Positions 1-10,270 of a stretch of DNA of 35,381 bases are shown piece after piece. This stretch comes from Priapulus caudatus (taxonomy: Eukaryota; Priapulida; Priapulimorpha; Priapulimorphida; Priapulidae): the NCBI RefSeq assembly GCF_000485595.1, contig NW_014578030.1:82375-117755 (forward strand), read 5' to 3'. Below the pieces are notes generated by a model. That model ran no database searches and was not told the origin of the DNA. It saw nothing but the letters and a program-made list of their open reading frames with translations. A program made the translations under genes and the position numbers. Each line of letters begins with the position of its first letter. Positions within the stretch are counted from its first letter, which is position 1.

Positions 1-1811
1 GCGCTTAAATACAGTTGTACGAACACACTTACTAACATGAAATAATACGGCATAACAAACGCATTAACACAACAGAATTAAATACTAAAGAATGACATAG
101 ATGACATACTGGAATACTGTTTGATAAAACCCTGTGCGACAGCTGGATACATATCGTAGATCCGTTGCTCTGCGACATCCATCGTCATTCACTAATGTTT
201 TGATTCATGCCTATGCAGTTTTAATGCTTGATTACTAGGTCACATTTTCTCTATACCTGTTCCACGGTATATGGCGACACTCTTTGGGTATTGGGACCGT
301 TCCATGGGTTTATTGGGGACTGTTCCATGGCTTCATGAACCATTCAGTGTGTTCATTGCCTATTCCAGGTGTTACTGCTTACAGGTTCCCTAAAATTTCG
401 GATCTGTTGATGTTTTCTCCGCAAACGTGTGGTCACGAGTCACATCTTTTCATGTGCGTCGGTATGATGGTTACCTCACAGTTTTCCAACAGGTCCCTCT
501 CACCAAATCCAGTACAGCTCAGAAACACAACTAAACAAATACAGTAGTTCTCGCCCCAGGAAACTTCTAAAGGCATATTGCGGGCCAGACTTACAATCAA
601 AATTCCACGGCCAAACACTAACTCCTCAATATATCAGCTGAAGGAAGCCCGCTAAACATTAAACAGTTGGAAGCACATTCTCGTGACCAGAACCCTCTTC
701 ATTCCGTTCCGCTTCCATTTCCGACACACAAAAGTGACGCTTCCTACATCGTGGCCAGGTGATGTCTGATCACGTTTCGTCCAAGGGCGCGGCACTCACT
801 CTCGTATCACAATGCCGTTTCGGTGGCCTGAATCGTGTCAGGCTGCTATGGCTTCCAATATGGGCTGTTAGAGAGAACGGAAAACATTGTGGTCCTCAGT
901 CCTTTGCGAGTGCGGGGTCGTCAATTCAGGATACAGGCTTAAGGAGCACTTTAATCGCGCCGCCAAAACCCCAAACCATTCCTCTCTAGTGCCGTCCGAT
1001 CTCTACTATAGATAATAACAAGATGGAACTCATTACTTTATGATAGTGTGTGATAAACAGTGAGCGCTCAAAGCCAGCTAGCGAAGTGGAGGTCAACTTT
1101 CAGGGTAACATAGTTGGGAAATTGAAATATAATTTTGGATAGGAGAGGATTATTACATGATAATGAAGTGTCAATGACTCTGCTAGACTCACCAGCAAAA
1201 AGAACACAAATGAGTGCAGTAAGAAGAAGTCAGTTTTTAATGAGCAACCATCGACGTACATTATAGACAACACGATCTGCCTATCTGTTATATCGCATAA
1301 TAATCTATAAACCAAAATGAATCACAATTTGTGACCGTAGGATGGTGCTATACCCGCTTTGCTAGCGAATGCGCGTTGAAATAAAATGAGCGTATGGGCT
1401 GCGTTCCGACATGTTTTGTAAATCTTTACTCTAATATAGACGTTTTATCGCACGGGTGGAGAGGAAATATCATTTTGCATTAAAAGATATTGTCAGATGA
1501 AATCTTGTAAAATGAACCGACGGAGTTCTGATGACACCACAGCTGTTTGTGTCTATATAATATGCTTTATAATTGACCAAACCCGCTAGCCTAATTTGCA
1601 TAATTTTTTTTAAATATCAAAACCCTAGCCCTTATTCATTCACATACCAAAAAATGAGGAAATCCGTAAACCTAGAACTGACTAATGGCAACATTCCCAT
1701 TTTTGCCAAAAAATTGCCGTGGCTCGAAAGTAACGTCGACTAGGCTTGTGTCTCCCGAGAGGAAGTAACAGCGATGCGCCGGCCGCGCTAATAACGAGGA
1801 CAAAAGAACCT
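1..1811. other. No gene recognised; unique-looking non-coding DNA
   Basis: Reading frames here are short (at most 87 codons), overlap on both strands and show no family I recognise. Stops are distributed as in random sequence of this composition. The only internal structure I see is a short triplicated motif near 255-330, listed separately. I see no promoter, RNA gene or element boundary. Confidence 0.6.
255..330. repeat. Short imperfect triplicate around gttccatgg
   Basis: The motif acctgttccacgg (255-267) recurs as accgttccatggg (296-308) and actgttccatgg (319-330). The second and third copies are 23 bp apart and share the flank ttggg, so they look like a small local tandem duplication. 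No function is suggested. Confidence 0.5.
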
Positions 1812-1834
1812 AAAAAAAAAAAAAAAAAAAAAAA
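1812..1834 (+). repeat. Poly-A run of 23 bases
   Basis: An uninterrupted run of 23 A follows agaacct. It could be the tail of an old retroposed sequence inserted on the plus strand, but I found no matching target-site duplication or recognisable body upstream, so it is called only as a homopolymer. Confidence 0.85.
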
Positions 1835-2130
1835 CCGTAAATCTTGTCGCGGCCCCCTACAGACACGTCAGTCACTACCACGTGCAGTCCCTCGCCTCCA
1901 ATCAGGCGCCTTCGATGCTTACCTGTTTTACGTTTAGAGATAGCGCACGGGGTGTCGAACGACAGTTCATACACGGGGCGTCGCCGGCGTTACAGTTGAC
2001 AACCGACCACCATCTATTACAACCAAGTGACAGAACCGCCGCGCCCTTCTCAAGACATGCTACAGGTAGGAGAACCGTCAGTGTACCACCGACTAAATAT
2101 TCACCGTCACGAGCACGAGGAGGCTGCACA
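1835..2130. other. No gene recognised; moderately GC-rich non-coding DNA
   Basis: Overlapping frames of 63, 87 and 116 codons lie on both strands here. None has a recognisable domain, and opposing open frames in GC-rich DNA are expected by chance. Nothing else is visible. Confidence 0.5.
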
Positions 2131-2605
2131 CACATAGAGCGGTAATTAGAGAGGAAGGAAAGCGCGTGAGAGCCGAGAAGCCGAGACGCGAGGAAGAGAG
2201 AGAACCATGACGTATAATATAATATAAGTAGATATACCGAGATGACTAGCACAAATAGAGGCCGTTATATAATATATAGGGAGTCAATTAAGCTAATATA
2301 GAGAGAAGAGAGAGATCAACAGAACTATACCCCGAGAATGAGATTATATGTGACAAACATCGTGGGCCGAAACCGGGTTCCTGAGTTATCGTGGACCGAA
2401 ACGAGAAAAAGTAGATTGAGGACGAGAAGAGAGAGAAAGAGAGAAAAATAGAAAGAGGGAGCAGTCGGAGAAAAAGAAAATATATAAATATATTTATATA
2501 TAGAGCAGTGATGCCTATATATTAGATATATGAATCTATAAGGAATATGAATAATATGAATAAACCGCTATTATATATATAGTATAGAGAGAAAACAGAT
2601 AGTTG
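2130..2605. repeat. Purine-rich and AT-rich low-complexity block
   Basis: From about 2145 the plus strand is dominated by imperfect GAGA and GGAAG runs (2145-2210, 2300-2320, 2415-2480), interleaved with TATA-rich runs (2215-2280, 2480-2600). It looks like degenerate GA and AT microsatellites. A perfect 22-bp AT palindrome lies at 2480-2501. Confidence 0.7.
2480..2501. repeat. Perfect 22-bp AT palindrome
   Basis: The 22 bases from 2480 to 2501 equal their own reverse complement; the half-site is atatataaata. In AT-rich DNA this is a plausible cruciform former, but it can also arise by chance in TA microsatellite sequence. Confidence 0.85.
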
Positions 2606-2999
2606 ATTTCATCGATTGAACCCGATATAGAACAGCATATTCGAAACACTCCTGCGTTGCCTACCCCGTGCGCGGTTTGCGCGCCGCGGCGCTGCGTGCG
2701 TTTAATGTGGTTGACGGGTACACATGTACACGCGCCAATCACATCTAGACGCATCGAAGGGCGGCGCGCCGATCGAATATGGAAAACTACTAACGTTGCT
2801 GTAGGCGAAGGACAGCGGGCGAACGTACTAGTAACCACGTACTGACGCCATTAATGTTGGAGAGCAAATAGACCTCGACGTCTCGCGTTGACTGGTCAAG
2901 AGCTCTGATGCCATGATGCATAGTATGACTGCATCGATGCACGCTCATATCCATGCATAACTGCTTCTTGTGATTTTGTTCCAATTTCTTTGTGTACCG
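2606..2999. other. No gene recognised
   Basis: A GC-richer patch at 2640-2780 carries opposing open frames of 80 and 100 codons with no recognisable motif. Nothing else is visible. Confidence 0.5.
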
Positions 3000-3780
3000 C
3001 TGACCACGCTACGCCGTAAGGTCACGACTGTCGTGCCAACACGGCCCACTCACTTAATACGCGCTCTAAGCTTGCACCGCACAACCCATCGCGGCCTGGT
3101 CACGCAACCACGTCTGCGCGCGTCAACACATACATTTATCGACTGTATCACAACCACACACGCGCATGAGTACATTCACCATCACGCCCCGGGTACCCTC
3201 CAAACCTGCCCTCAGCTACGCAACACGTCACGCCGCGTCACACACAACGTCCTACGCCACACAACCGCACGCCGCCCACGCGGCACGCGTCACGCCCATG
3301 CTCGCGTCGACGCCAGCACAAAACAATCACGGCACGCGCGTGCGATTCACGCACCACACGACAATCATCATACACGCGTCACGAAGGCGGTGAGCGTCGT
3401 CTGTCTTTTTGGTCACTTGCGCATCTCGCCCCCGCCCCTGAACACAGGCGACTCGCCAAAACCACTCATGCCACGTCAGCTTCGCACACACGTGATTTCG
3501 ACGCCCCATACACGCCGGTCACGGTCTACAGATACAAAGTCGTAGTCGAGCACTACGCACGCACACACACAACGCACCACCACACACCACACACACATGC
3601 GACACGACACTGTGCAAACACAGACACAGCACTATCACCATCAACACGAGGTTACCAAAACAGCTGACTACAGGACGTCTACCTATGACGACAACACAAC
3701 ACACACATACACACACCACACACACACACCACCCACATCACACCACACGAATTACGAGTAGCGAACAAAATACGTGCAGC
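3000..3780. repeat. CA/CG-rich low-complexity DNA, decayed minisatellite-like
   Basis: The plus strand is strongly enriched in cac, cacg and acaca, with motifs such as cgcgtcacg that resemble the array starting at 3780. Low T content removes stop codons, which explains the 191-codon frame at 2970-3545, made almost entirely of T, H, R, S, A and P. I do not consider that frame a gene. From 3560 to 3735 the sequence becomes nearly pure CA-type repeat. Confidence 0.7.
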
Positions 3781-4989
3781 GGCACGCATACACGCGCGTC
3801 ACGGCACACGCTATTCACGCACCACACCTAGTCACGTGACACACGCGTAGGCACGCACACCACGCTAGTCACGCTACACACGCGTAGGCACGCACACACG
3901 CTAGTCACTCACACACGCGTAGTCACATACCACCGCGTGTCACACATACGCCTCGTAAGTCACGCAACATACGCGTAGGCACACACACACACGCTAGTCA
4001 CACACACACACGCACACACGCGTAGTCACACACACACACGCACACACGCGTAGTCACGCACATACGCGAGTCCACTACACACACGCACACACGCGTAGTC
4101 CACGTACACACGCGTAGTCACGCACACACGCGTATCACACACACAACGCGTTAGTCACGCAGACACGACGCGACGATGTTAGATATCCGCAACCACCGCA
4201 GCGCTCTACGAACACCAGTACACACGCTAGTGGCGAGCAGTACACGCTCGTAGTCACGTACACACGCGTAGGCACGCAGGCACCACCGCGTAGTCACGCA
4301 CACACGCGTAGTCCATCATACACAGCGCGTAAAGACTCAACACACACGCGCTGAGTCACGAACACACGCGTAGAGGTCCGACAATACACAGCAGCTCGCG
4401 TAAAGTTCACCACCAAAATACACGGCGGCGCAGTCAACAAACAACACACGACACAAACCACGACGTATTACACACACACACACGCACACACGCGTATATC
4501 AGCGCACAATACGCGTAGTACACACACACACACGCACACACGCTAAGCACGTACACACGCGCTTATGTCACGCACAACACGATCCGCTAGTCACACACAC
4601 ACACGCACACTACGCGTAGTCACGCCACATACGCGTAGTCACACACACCACACGCACACACGCGTAGGCCACGTACACACGCGTAGCACGCCACACACGC
4701 GTAGTCACACACACACGCGTAGTCACCACACACGCGTAGACACGCACACACGCGGCAGTCACGTACACCGCGCGTAGTCACGTACACACGCTTAGTCACG
4801 TAACACCCACGCGGAGTACACGTACACAACGCCGTAGTCACTAACCGCGCACACCACGCGTAGTCACCACACACACACGTAGTCACAGACACAGCGTAGC
4901 ACGCTACACACGCGTAGTCACGCACACGTCGTAGTCGAACGCACAACAGCGTAGTCACGTACACAGCGTCAGTCACGTACACACGCGTA

Positions 4990-5031
<42 letters not shown>

Positions 5032-5260
5032 GTGGTCACGGACACACGCGTGGTCACGCCACACACGCGTAGGCGACATACACACGCGTAGTCATCACAC
5101 ACCGGGCGTAGGCACATACACAGCGCGTAGCCCACACAGCAGCGCTCGTAGTCACGGCACACACGCTAGTTCACCGCTTACACGAAATCGTCGTAGTCAC
5201 ACACACACGGACGTCAGTGCACACACACAGCAGACAAGTAAAAGTATCGAACGCAGCAAC
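3780..5260. repeat. Degenerate 18-bp minisatellite (tagtcacgcacacacgcg)
   Basis: Dozens of units fit the pattern tag(t/g)cacg(c/t)acacacgcg, unit length 18 bp, joined through the palindromic core acgcgt. Units vary by frequent 1-3 base insertions and deletions and by expansion of the internal CA run. A frame of 180 codons on the minus strand (4620-5162, rich in RVCV, DYACV and TTRV) exists only because 18 is a multiple of three. At 4991-5029 the array passes into a pure (CA) run of about 19 units. The many small indels could be real divergence or unpolished long-read consensus. Confidence 0.9.
4991..5029. repeat. (CA)n microsatellite
   Basis: An uninterrupted dinucleotide run of about 19.5 units, embedded in the 18-bp minisatellite and flanked by cgcgtat and cgcgtggtcacg. 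It probably expanded from the CA part of a unit. Confidence 0.95.
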
Positions 5261-7369
5261 ACAGCGTGATAGACACGCACACTACGACGGATGACGTTTA
5301 CGGCAACTAGTGACAGGTATCAGACGGACGACAGTAGTTCGAGACTAATACGGAACACAAGTCGTGCACGATTCAATAAACAAGCGACGAAATCTCCAGC
5401 TGCAGTTTAGTCATAGCGCTAATCAATCACCTAACGATCGCTTAGACCTAACCGCGACGCAAAACTACAGTCCAGACTGAGAGTGCCATCAGCACACTCA
5501 CGACACCAGTACAGGTTCGCCTGCAAGTCACAGCAGCACGAAACACGCGTTTGTCAGTCTCCGCTACATCAACTGAGCGTACCAGACACTACCCACGAAA
5601 CAGCGTATCAAGGTCACTCACCAACAGCATCTCCGGACACCGGAAGGCTATACATCACACTCTACTTTCGGCGCGTCATATGCAAATCACGACACACTAA
5701 TTCACCGGCTCGTCGACGCTTCTGCACGAAACAAAGTCAAGCTACCTAAATCGCACCAGCGCGGTGGCTCACTCGAGTCAGCTAACACGGCTGGAGTCAC
5801 TGTAGCACAGCCCGTAGGCATGGAGCGGCGAATCTCAGCGAGCGTCAAGCCGACGCACACGCGCAACGACGTCAAGGGCATCCGGGCGAGAATCAACCTT
5901 TGAACCGGCATACAGCCTACATACCGGTGAATCACGCCTACCCACGCCATAGCCAGTGCGGACATACAGCACTAGGCTACTATCACGCGCCCACACAGCT
6001 CACGCACAGGCCCACACCCGCACACACTCCCATCACGTGGAGAGCCACACGCCTCGCCGAGTGAGCCACAGTGCGTTAGTGCACCTGCGTTCTTGTTTTG
6101 AAGTATAGGCGGCAATCACGGCGCTCGGAGTGTGACTCAAAGACATGGATAAACTGCCCTGTTGTCGTACGTTTTAGTCAGGTATCTCCGGTCAATGCGG
6201 TACCTTACGGTATACGAGGACAGATGATTTCGCACGACTGCCTACTAAAGGCCACACAGACGTGTGTAAGGGCTCGTCGATACATCTCTACGGCACGCGG
6301 CCTTCAAGTTTGGTCAACATAGACAGCTACCGCGGCTTAGGTTAAATCGGTAACGGATATTATAGGCAGGCCTAAGTAACATGAACCAATTTTCTTGTTC
6401 CTATTTGAAGTCTCGGCAACACTGCTTCCCCTATTATACTACTCCTGGATAGTATGACAGACATAGGCGCGTATCAAGGCACGACCACCATAGTAATAAA
6501 TCCTGTCAGTGCGATGACCATGATGCATGGCGTCATGACATAGCATATGGTATGTACATACTTAATGGCACTTGATGTAGCTTCCCAATAACCAGCCAAA
6601 GTACAAACTGGCGCTTCGCAGTGTCGACGCAGTACGGACGCTACTACTCACTGACCTATGAGTTGGACAAGTCAGATGATCATCAGCTACATGCCAACTC
6701 GGCAAAAACGCGCCGATGGCCCTGCTCATAATCTCAAGCACTCAGTACTCGCACTGTGATGCCGTAATCGCAGCACAGTAACTTATCCTAGATAACGAGT
6801 CAGCACACAGACGAGCGCGTATCTAGGAATACTATGTAGCCACGAGACTACGACAAAAAAAGTAACGCGACGGAGTACCCGGAGTCAAACATACTCCTAG
6901 CTGATTTACTAGTCCGGACTTCCTCGATTGACATACGTGCAGGAACGGTCCATGGAGACGTTACCTCTGACACACAACTACTATGCCCATGCGACTAATC
7001 ATAGTTCGTTCCACGAGGGCACGGCATCGCGACAGATTACTGCTATTGTATTTCAGCGTCACATGACTGCCAAAGAAAATTTAGCACCCAGACGCTGACA
7101 ACCTGCGGCCATTGAATCTTAAAGATTAAGCACACCATGCTTTATTGTTAACATCATCTTTAATTTGGAACCTTCAGATCTGCGGGACTAGGTCACCCTC
7201 ATTTGCGTGCAGCGACATCCCTCTATTTTGACGGTAGGCGAGTCACGGGTTCTCCGAACCTCACCCTTGTGCAAAAGATTAATTTCTTACCCTGCGTATA
7301 GTCGTTGGTGTCCTGGGTTACACCGTAGAGAAGGAATGTCACGCTGCACTATACTTAACACGCGGTCTG
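5261..7369. other. No gene recognised; minisatellite fades into unique-looking DNA
   Basis: CA-rich character fades between 5260 and 6050. From 6050 to 7370 the sequence has balanced composition. The longest frames (88 and 87 codons near 5483-5965) have no recognisable features. No RNA gene or element termini were seen. Confidence 0.5.
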
Positions 7370-7850
7370 TAGCACGATAAAGCCAGCAGACAGAAAGCGA
7401 GGGAACAGAAAGAACTACCACCGACCGGATATGATGCGACTTCCACTTCACTCCATGAGTCATACCAGTTACATAAAAGAGACAAAAAATATAAGGCAGA
7501 CGAGCACACGGAGGGCGGCGGTAGTCACGACCAGGCGAGGCGCGTAGTCACGCACACACAGCCGTGAAGAAGACGGACGTTACGCAGACACGGGGCGGGA
7601 GGCACACGAACGAAGGCAACGAGAAGGATCAGCACTGAGGGCAAGAAGGACGGACGAGGCAGTGAGAAGGCACGAGTGACACGAGAGAGCGTAGGGCATA
7701 CAGACAAACGCGGAGTGCGAGAGACGCGACAGAGAACGAACGCGATAGTAACGACGGAAGCAGACGAACAGAGAGCGACGAGGAGAGACAGGCGGGGTGA
7801 AGGAGAGGAAGAAGTCCAGCGGACACGATAAACCGACGTAGATGCCGCCA
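7370..7850. repeat. Purine-rich strand-asymmetric block
   Basis: The plus strand is dominated by A and G (gagag, gaagg, acgag, aggac), with one intact minisatellite-like unit gcgtagtcacgcacacac at 7542-7559. The minus-strand frames of 128 and 81 codons (rich in S, L, R and V) reflect this skew and are not called as genes. Confidence 0.55.
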
Positions 7851-8009
7851 AGGCACGCAGACAGCCGACATCAATCCCTGAGAGTCGCGTATCTAGTCCT
7901 GGATCGAGCAACTACGTGCTGTGATGGCGCACACTACGGCGTGTAGGGTCATGGCGGTATATCTATCTAGCTACGAACGCTCTAGTCTACAGGTCACACC
8001 AACATGCGC

Positions 8010-9750
8010 GTTAGTCACGTTTACCACATACACCACCACGCGGCCGAAGCACACCACGACTGAGAGCATTTGAACTCAAGCGGGGCACATGATAGTTCGC
8101 TAAGGTGACACCGTTTACTCAACAAAGGAATGTTCGTCTGGATCGTTATGAAAGTGGTCCACGAGACTGGCGCGCGCACGTTTAAAAGGGTCTTCAGATT
8201 ACAAGATGGACAGCACACCATCATCCGAGCTCATATAGCTCAACACACCTATCTCGACAACCACGCGTAATCTAAGTACGAGCACTCATCACAAACGCGT
8301 TGAACGGTATCCAACGTCATCAAGCGAGACGCGGAGGCTGACCCAGCACATCTAAGAGAGAGGCGGGCTGCCAAGCCTCAGCGTAACCAACCTTCACAGT
8401 AGGCAAAAGTAATCGCGATACCACACGCGTAGCTCACAACAACAAGTCACCAGCCCAGTATAAAGTAAGCTGACATCGTAGGCACTGACGGCGATACGTC
8501 ACAGTGTAACATTATAGGATGCCACAGTACAGAATGCACCATACAAACAGGATCATACGTCACGTCTGAATATCTGCGAGAGGCACCAGCGCGCGACAAT
8601 AAACTTCGCGTTAACCAGTAATGTAGCTTATGAATTGCGGACACCCGCACGGAGTCACGTATCACGTAGCGCACGAGTTGAGTTATAGCCTCATACATCA
8701 GGCATGTTAGTAGATCTCTAGCTAAGCCACCAGAGACCGACAGTCACAGCGCAGACTCAAATCTATCCGCGGTACTTACAACGATGATCACAAAAAAACG
8801 CGTCACCGATTCATCGGATCACTACGTAAGTACGTCACTCCTGTGAGCGAGCGAGCTCAACAAGGTTTAATTCCTAGCACACATACCTCTTCGCACGTGT
8901 CCATTGAGCAGATAAGTAGATTTCATGCGTCCTTCTCAATAATGCCACGCACTAAAGAAATGCGACAACGCGTATGTTCACCACGGTTACACGCCCGTGT
9001 AAGACCACAAATCACAACGTGTTCGTCAGTCACTTAAAGTCAGCTACGATTCTCAAGCGATCCAACATGTCCTCAGAAATGATCCTAGACAATCCGCCTC
9101 CATGTGTCTTACCACTCTCGACCGTTGAACCTGTGCACCTCCCACAACTAATCGCGACAGGTGAGTGAGCAATTATTCCTACCATAAATGCACCAAATAC
9201 AGCTACGAACGACTAGTCACTCACAAACACTCCACGGCAAGCCTTTAAAATCAGCGTCGATAGCGACCACGCCTTGTATATAGATGTTGTGACTCACAGT
9301 GACGCACACACTAGCCACGGTACATACTTCATGCACATTTCCCGTCCGTCATCCACGATACTAACCTCTAAGTACTATAAGCGCAACGTATCGCAGAACA
9401 TAGCTTACACCCCTTCTATCTTACACAACACACACAACCTCTTGAACCTATGACCCTACTTGACACCCCAGCTTCAATCACACACTACCACACTACCGGA
9501 CACACTTTGACACCAACTCCGCCCCCAATGTGCGCCGCATATCTTGGACCGTAGTCGACCGCGCTCCTGACAGTACTTTGTGCCAACCGTTGACGGCGCC
9601 GGACGCTCGGACGGAGTCACCGTACACACGCGTAGGCACGCACACTGGCGCGTAGTCACGCACACACGCGGAGCACGCGCACACCGCGTACGATCACACG
9701 GGGCGACAACACGCGAAAGCTCGCAACGCGACACACACGACGGGTAGTTC
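8010..9750 (+). repeat. Copy 1 of a diverged ~1.4-1.7 kb direct duplication
   Basis: This segment matches 16626-18065 in the same order and orientation through many collinear anchors. Examples: gcctcatacatca (8688-8700 / 17208-17220), acatgtcctcagaaa (9065-9079 / 17523-17537), acctgtgcacct (9129-9140 / 17575-17586), agcactcatca (8281-8291 / 16927-16937) and acctcttga (9437-9445 / 17750-17758). The offset drifts smoothly from about 8640 to 8310, so this copy is longer by many small insertions. The left end is uncertain: weaker matches may continue to about 7600. Reading frames are not conserved between copies, which argues that neither is protein-coding. It could be two insertions of one dispersed repeat family or a segmental duplication. 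Confidence 0.8.
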
Positions 9751-9815
9751 ACGCACATACGCAGTAGTCACACACCACAAACACAACCACACACACACAC
9801 ACGTAGTCACACACA

Positions 9816-9846
<31 letters not shown>

Positions 9847-9880
9847 CGACACACACACACACACACACACACACACCGCA
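9610..9880. repeat. Second block of 18-bp minisatellite units ending in (CA)n
   Basis: Units of cgcgtag(t/g)cacgcacac reappear at 9623-9680 and 9745-9770, followed by interrupted (CA)n at 9788-9801, 9808-9821, 9824-9848 and 9850-9876. Overlapping short minus-strand frames rich in V and C are by-products of the repeat. Confidence 0.85.
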
Positions 9881-10270
9881 AGCGCGCACGGGCCGGCCGG
9901 TGCCTCGCGTATTCGACCGGCTATAATAACGCCATGGCAATTTCACTGAACACTATCACCGTCATCCACACGAGTGAACGACAAGTAAAAGCACACGAGC
10001 AATGAAGCAGGCCGAGAGAGCACACGACAGCACTAGAGTACACAGAAGGAGGGACAAGCGATAGAGGTACACACAAACCACGGACGCATAGTTCAGACAG
10101 ACAGCGGAGCGGCGCGTAAGATGACAAGCAGCGGAGAAAAGAACGCCACATGTATGTCACGCACACAGTGACGAGCGCAAGACGAAGAGCACGACGTGAA
10201 GTCAGGAAGATAGTAGCGAGGACTAGTTGCAGCTATAACGGCCCTACCTTCTACATTATGCGAAATCCAA
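9881..10270. other. No gene recognised; partly purine-rich
   Basis: From 9990 to 10200 the plus strand is A/G-rich (gagag, gaagg, gacgaag) with scattered cacac motifs, resembling 7370-7850. No recognisable coding or RNA feature. Confidence 0.45.

Noticed and set aside
2970-3545. 191-codon open frame, the longest in the window
   Set aside because: It lies in CA/CG-rich low-complexity DNA with few T-containing stop codons; its residues are almost all T, H, R, S, A and P, with no domain. An overlapping 75-codon frame on the same strand is equally open.
4620-5162. 180-codon minus-strand frame with repeated RVCV and DYACV strings
   Set aside because: It is a translation of the 18-bp minisatellite, whose period is a multiple of three. 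Cys-rich appearance comes from GTGTGT, not from a secreted peptide gene, and there is no signal peptide.
3780-5260. CRISPR-like alternation of repeat and spacer
   Set aside because: Units are contiguous with no unique spacers of constant length, the repeats are not conserved, and the setting is eukaryotic.
6325-6360. Possible leftward extension of the duplication (ccgcggcttagg versus agccgcttagat near 14975)
   Set aside because: Falls near the expected offset, but the match is short and isolated. Flanking sequence on that diagonal does not align.
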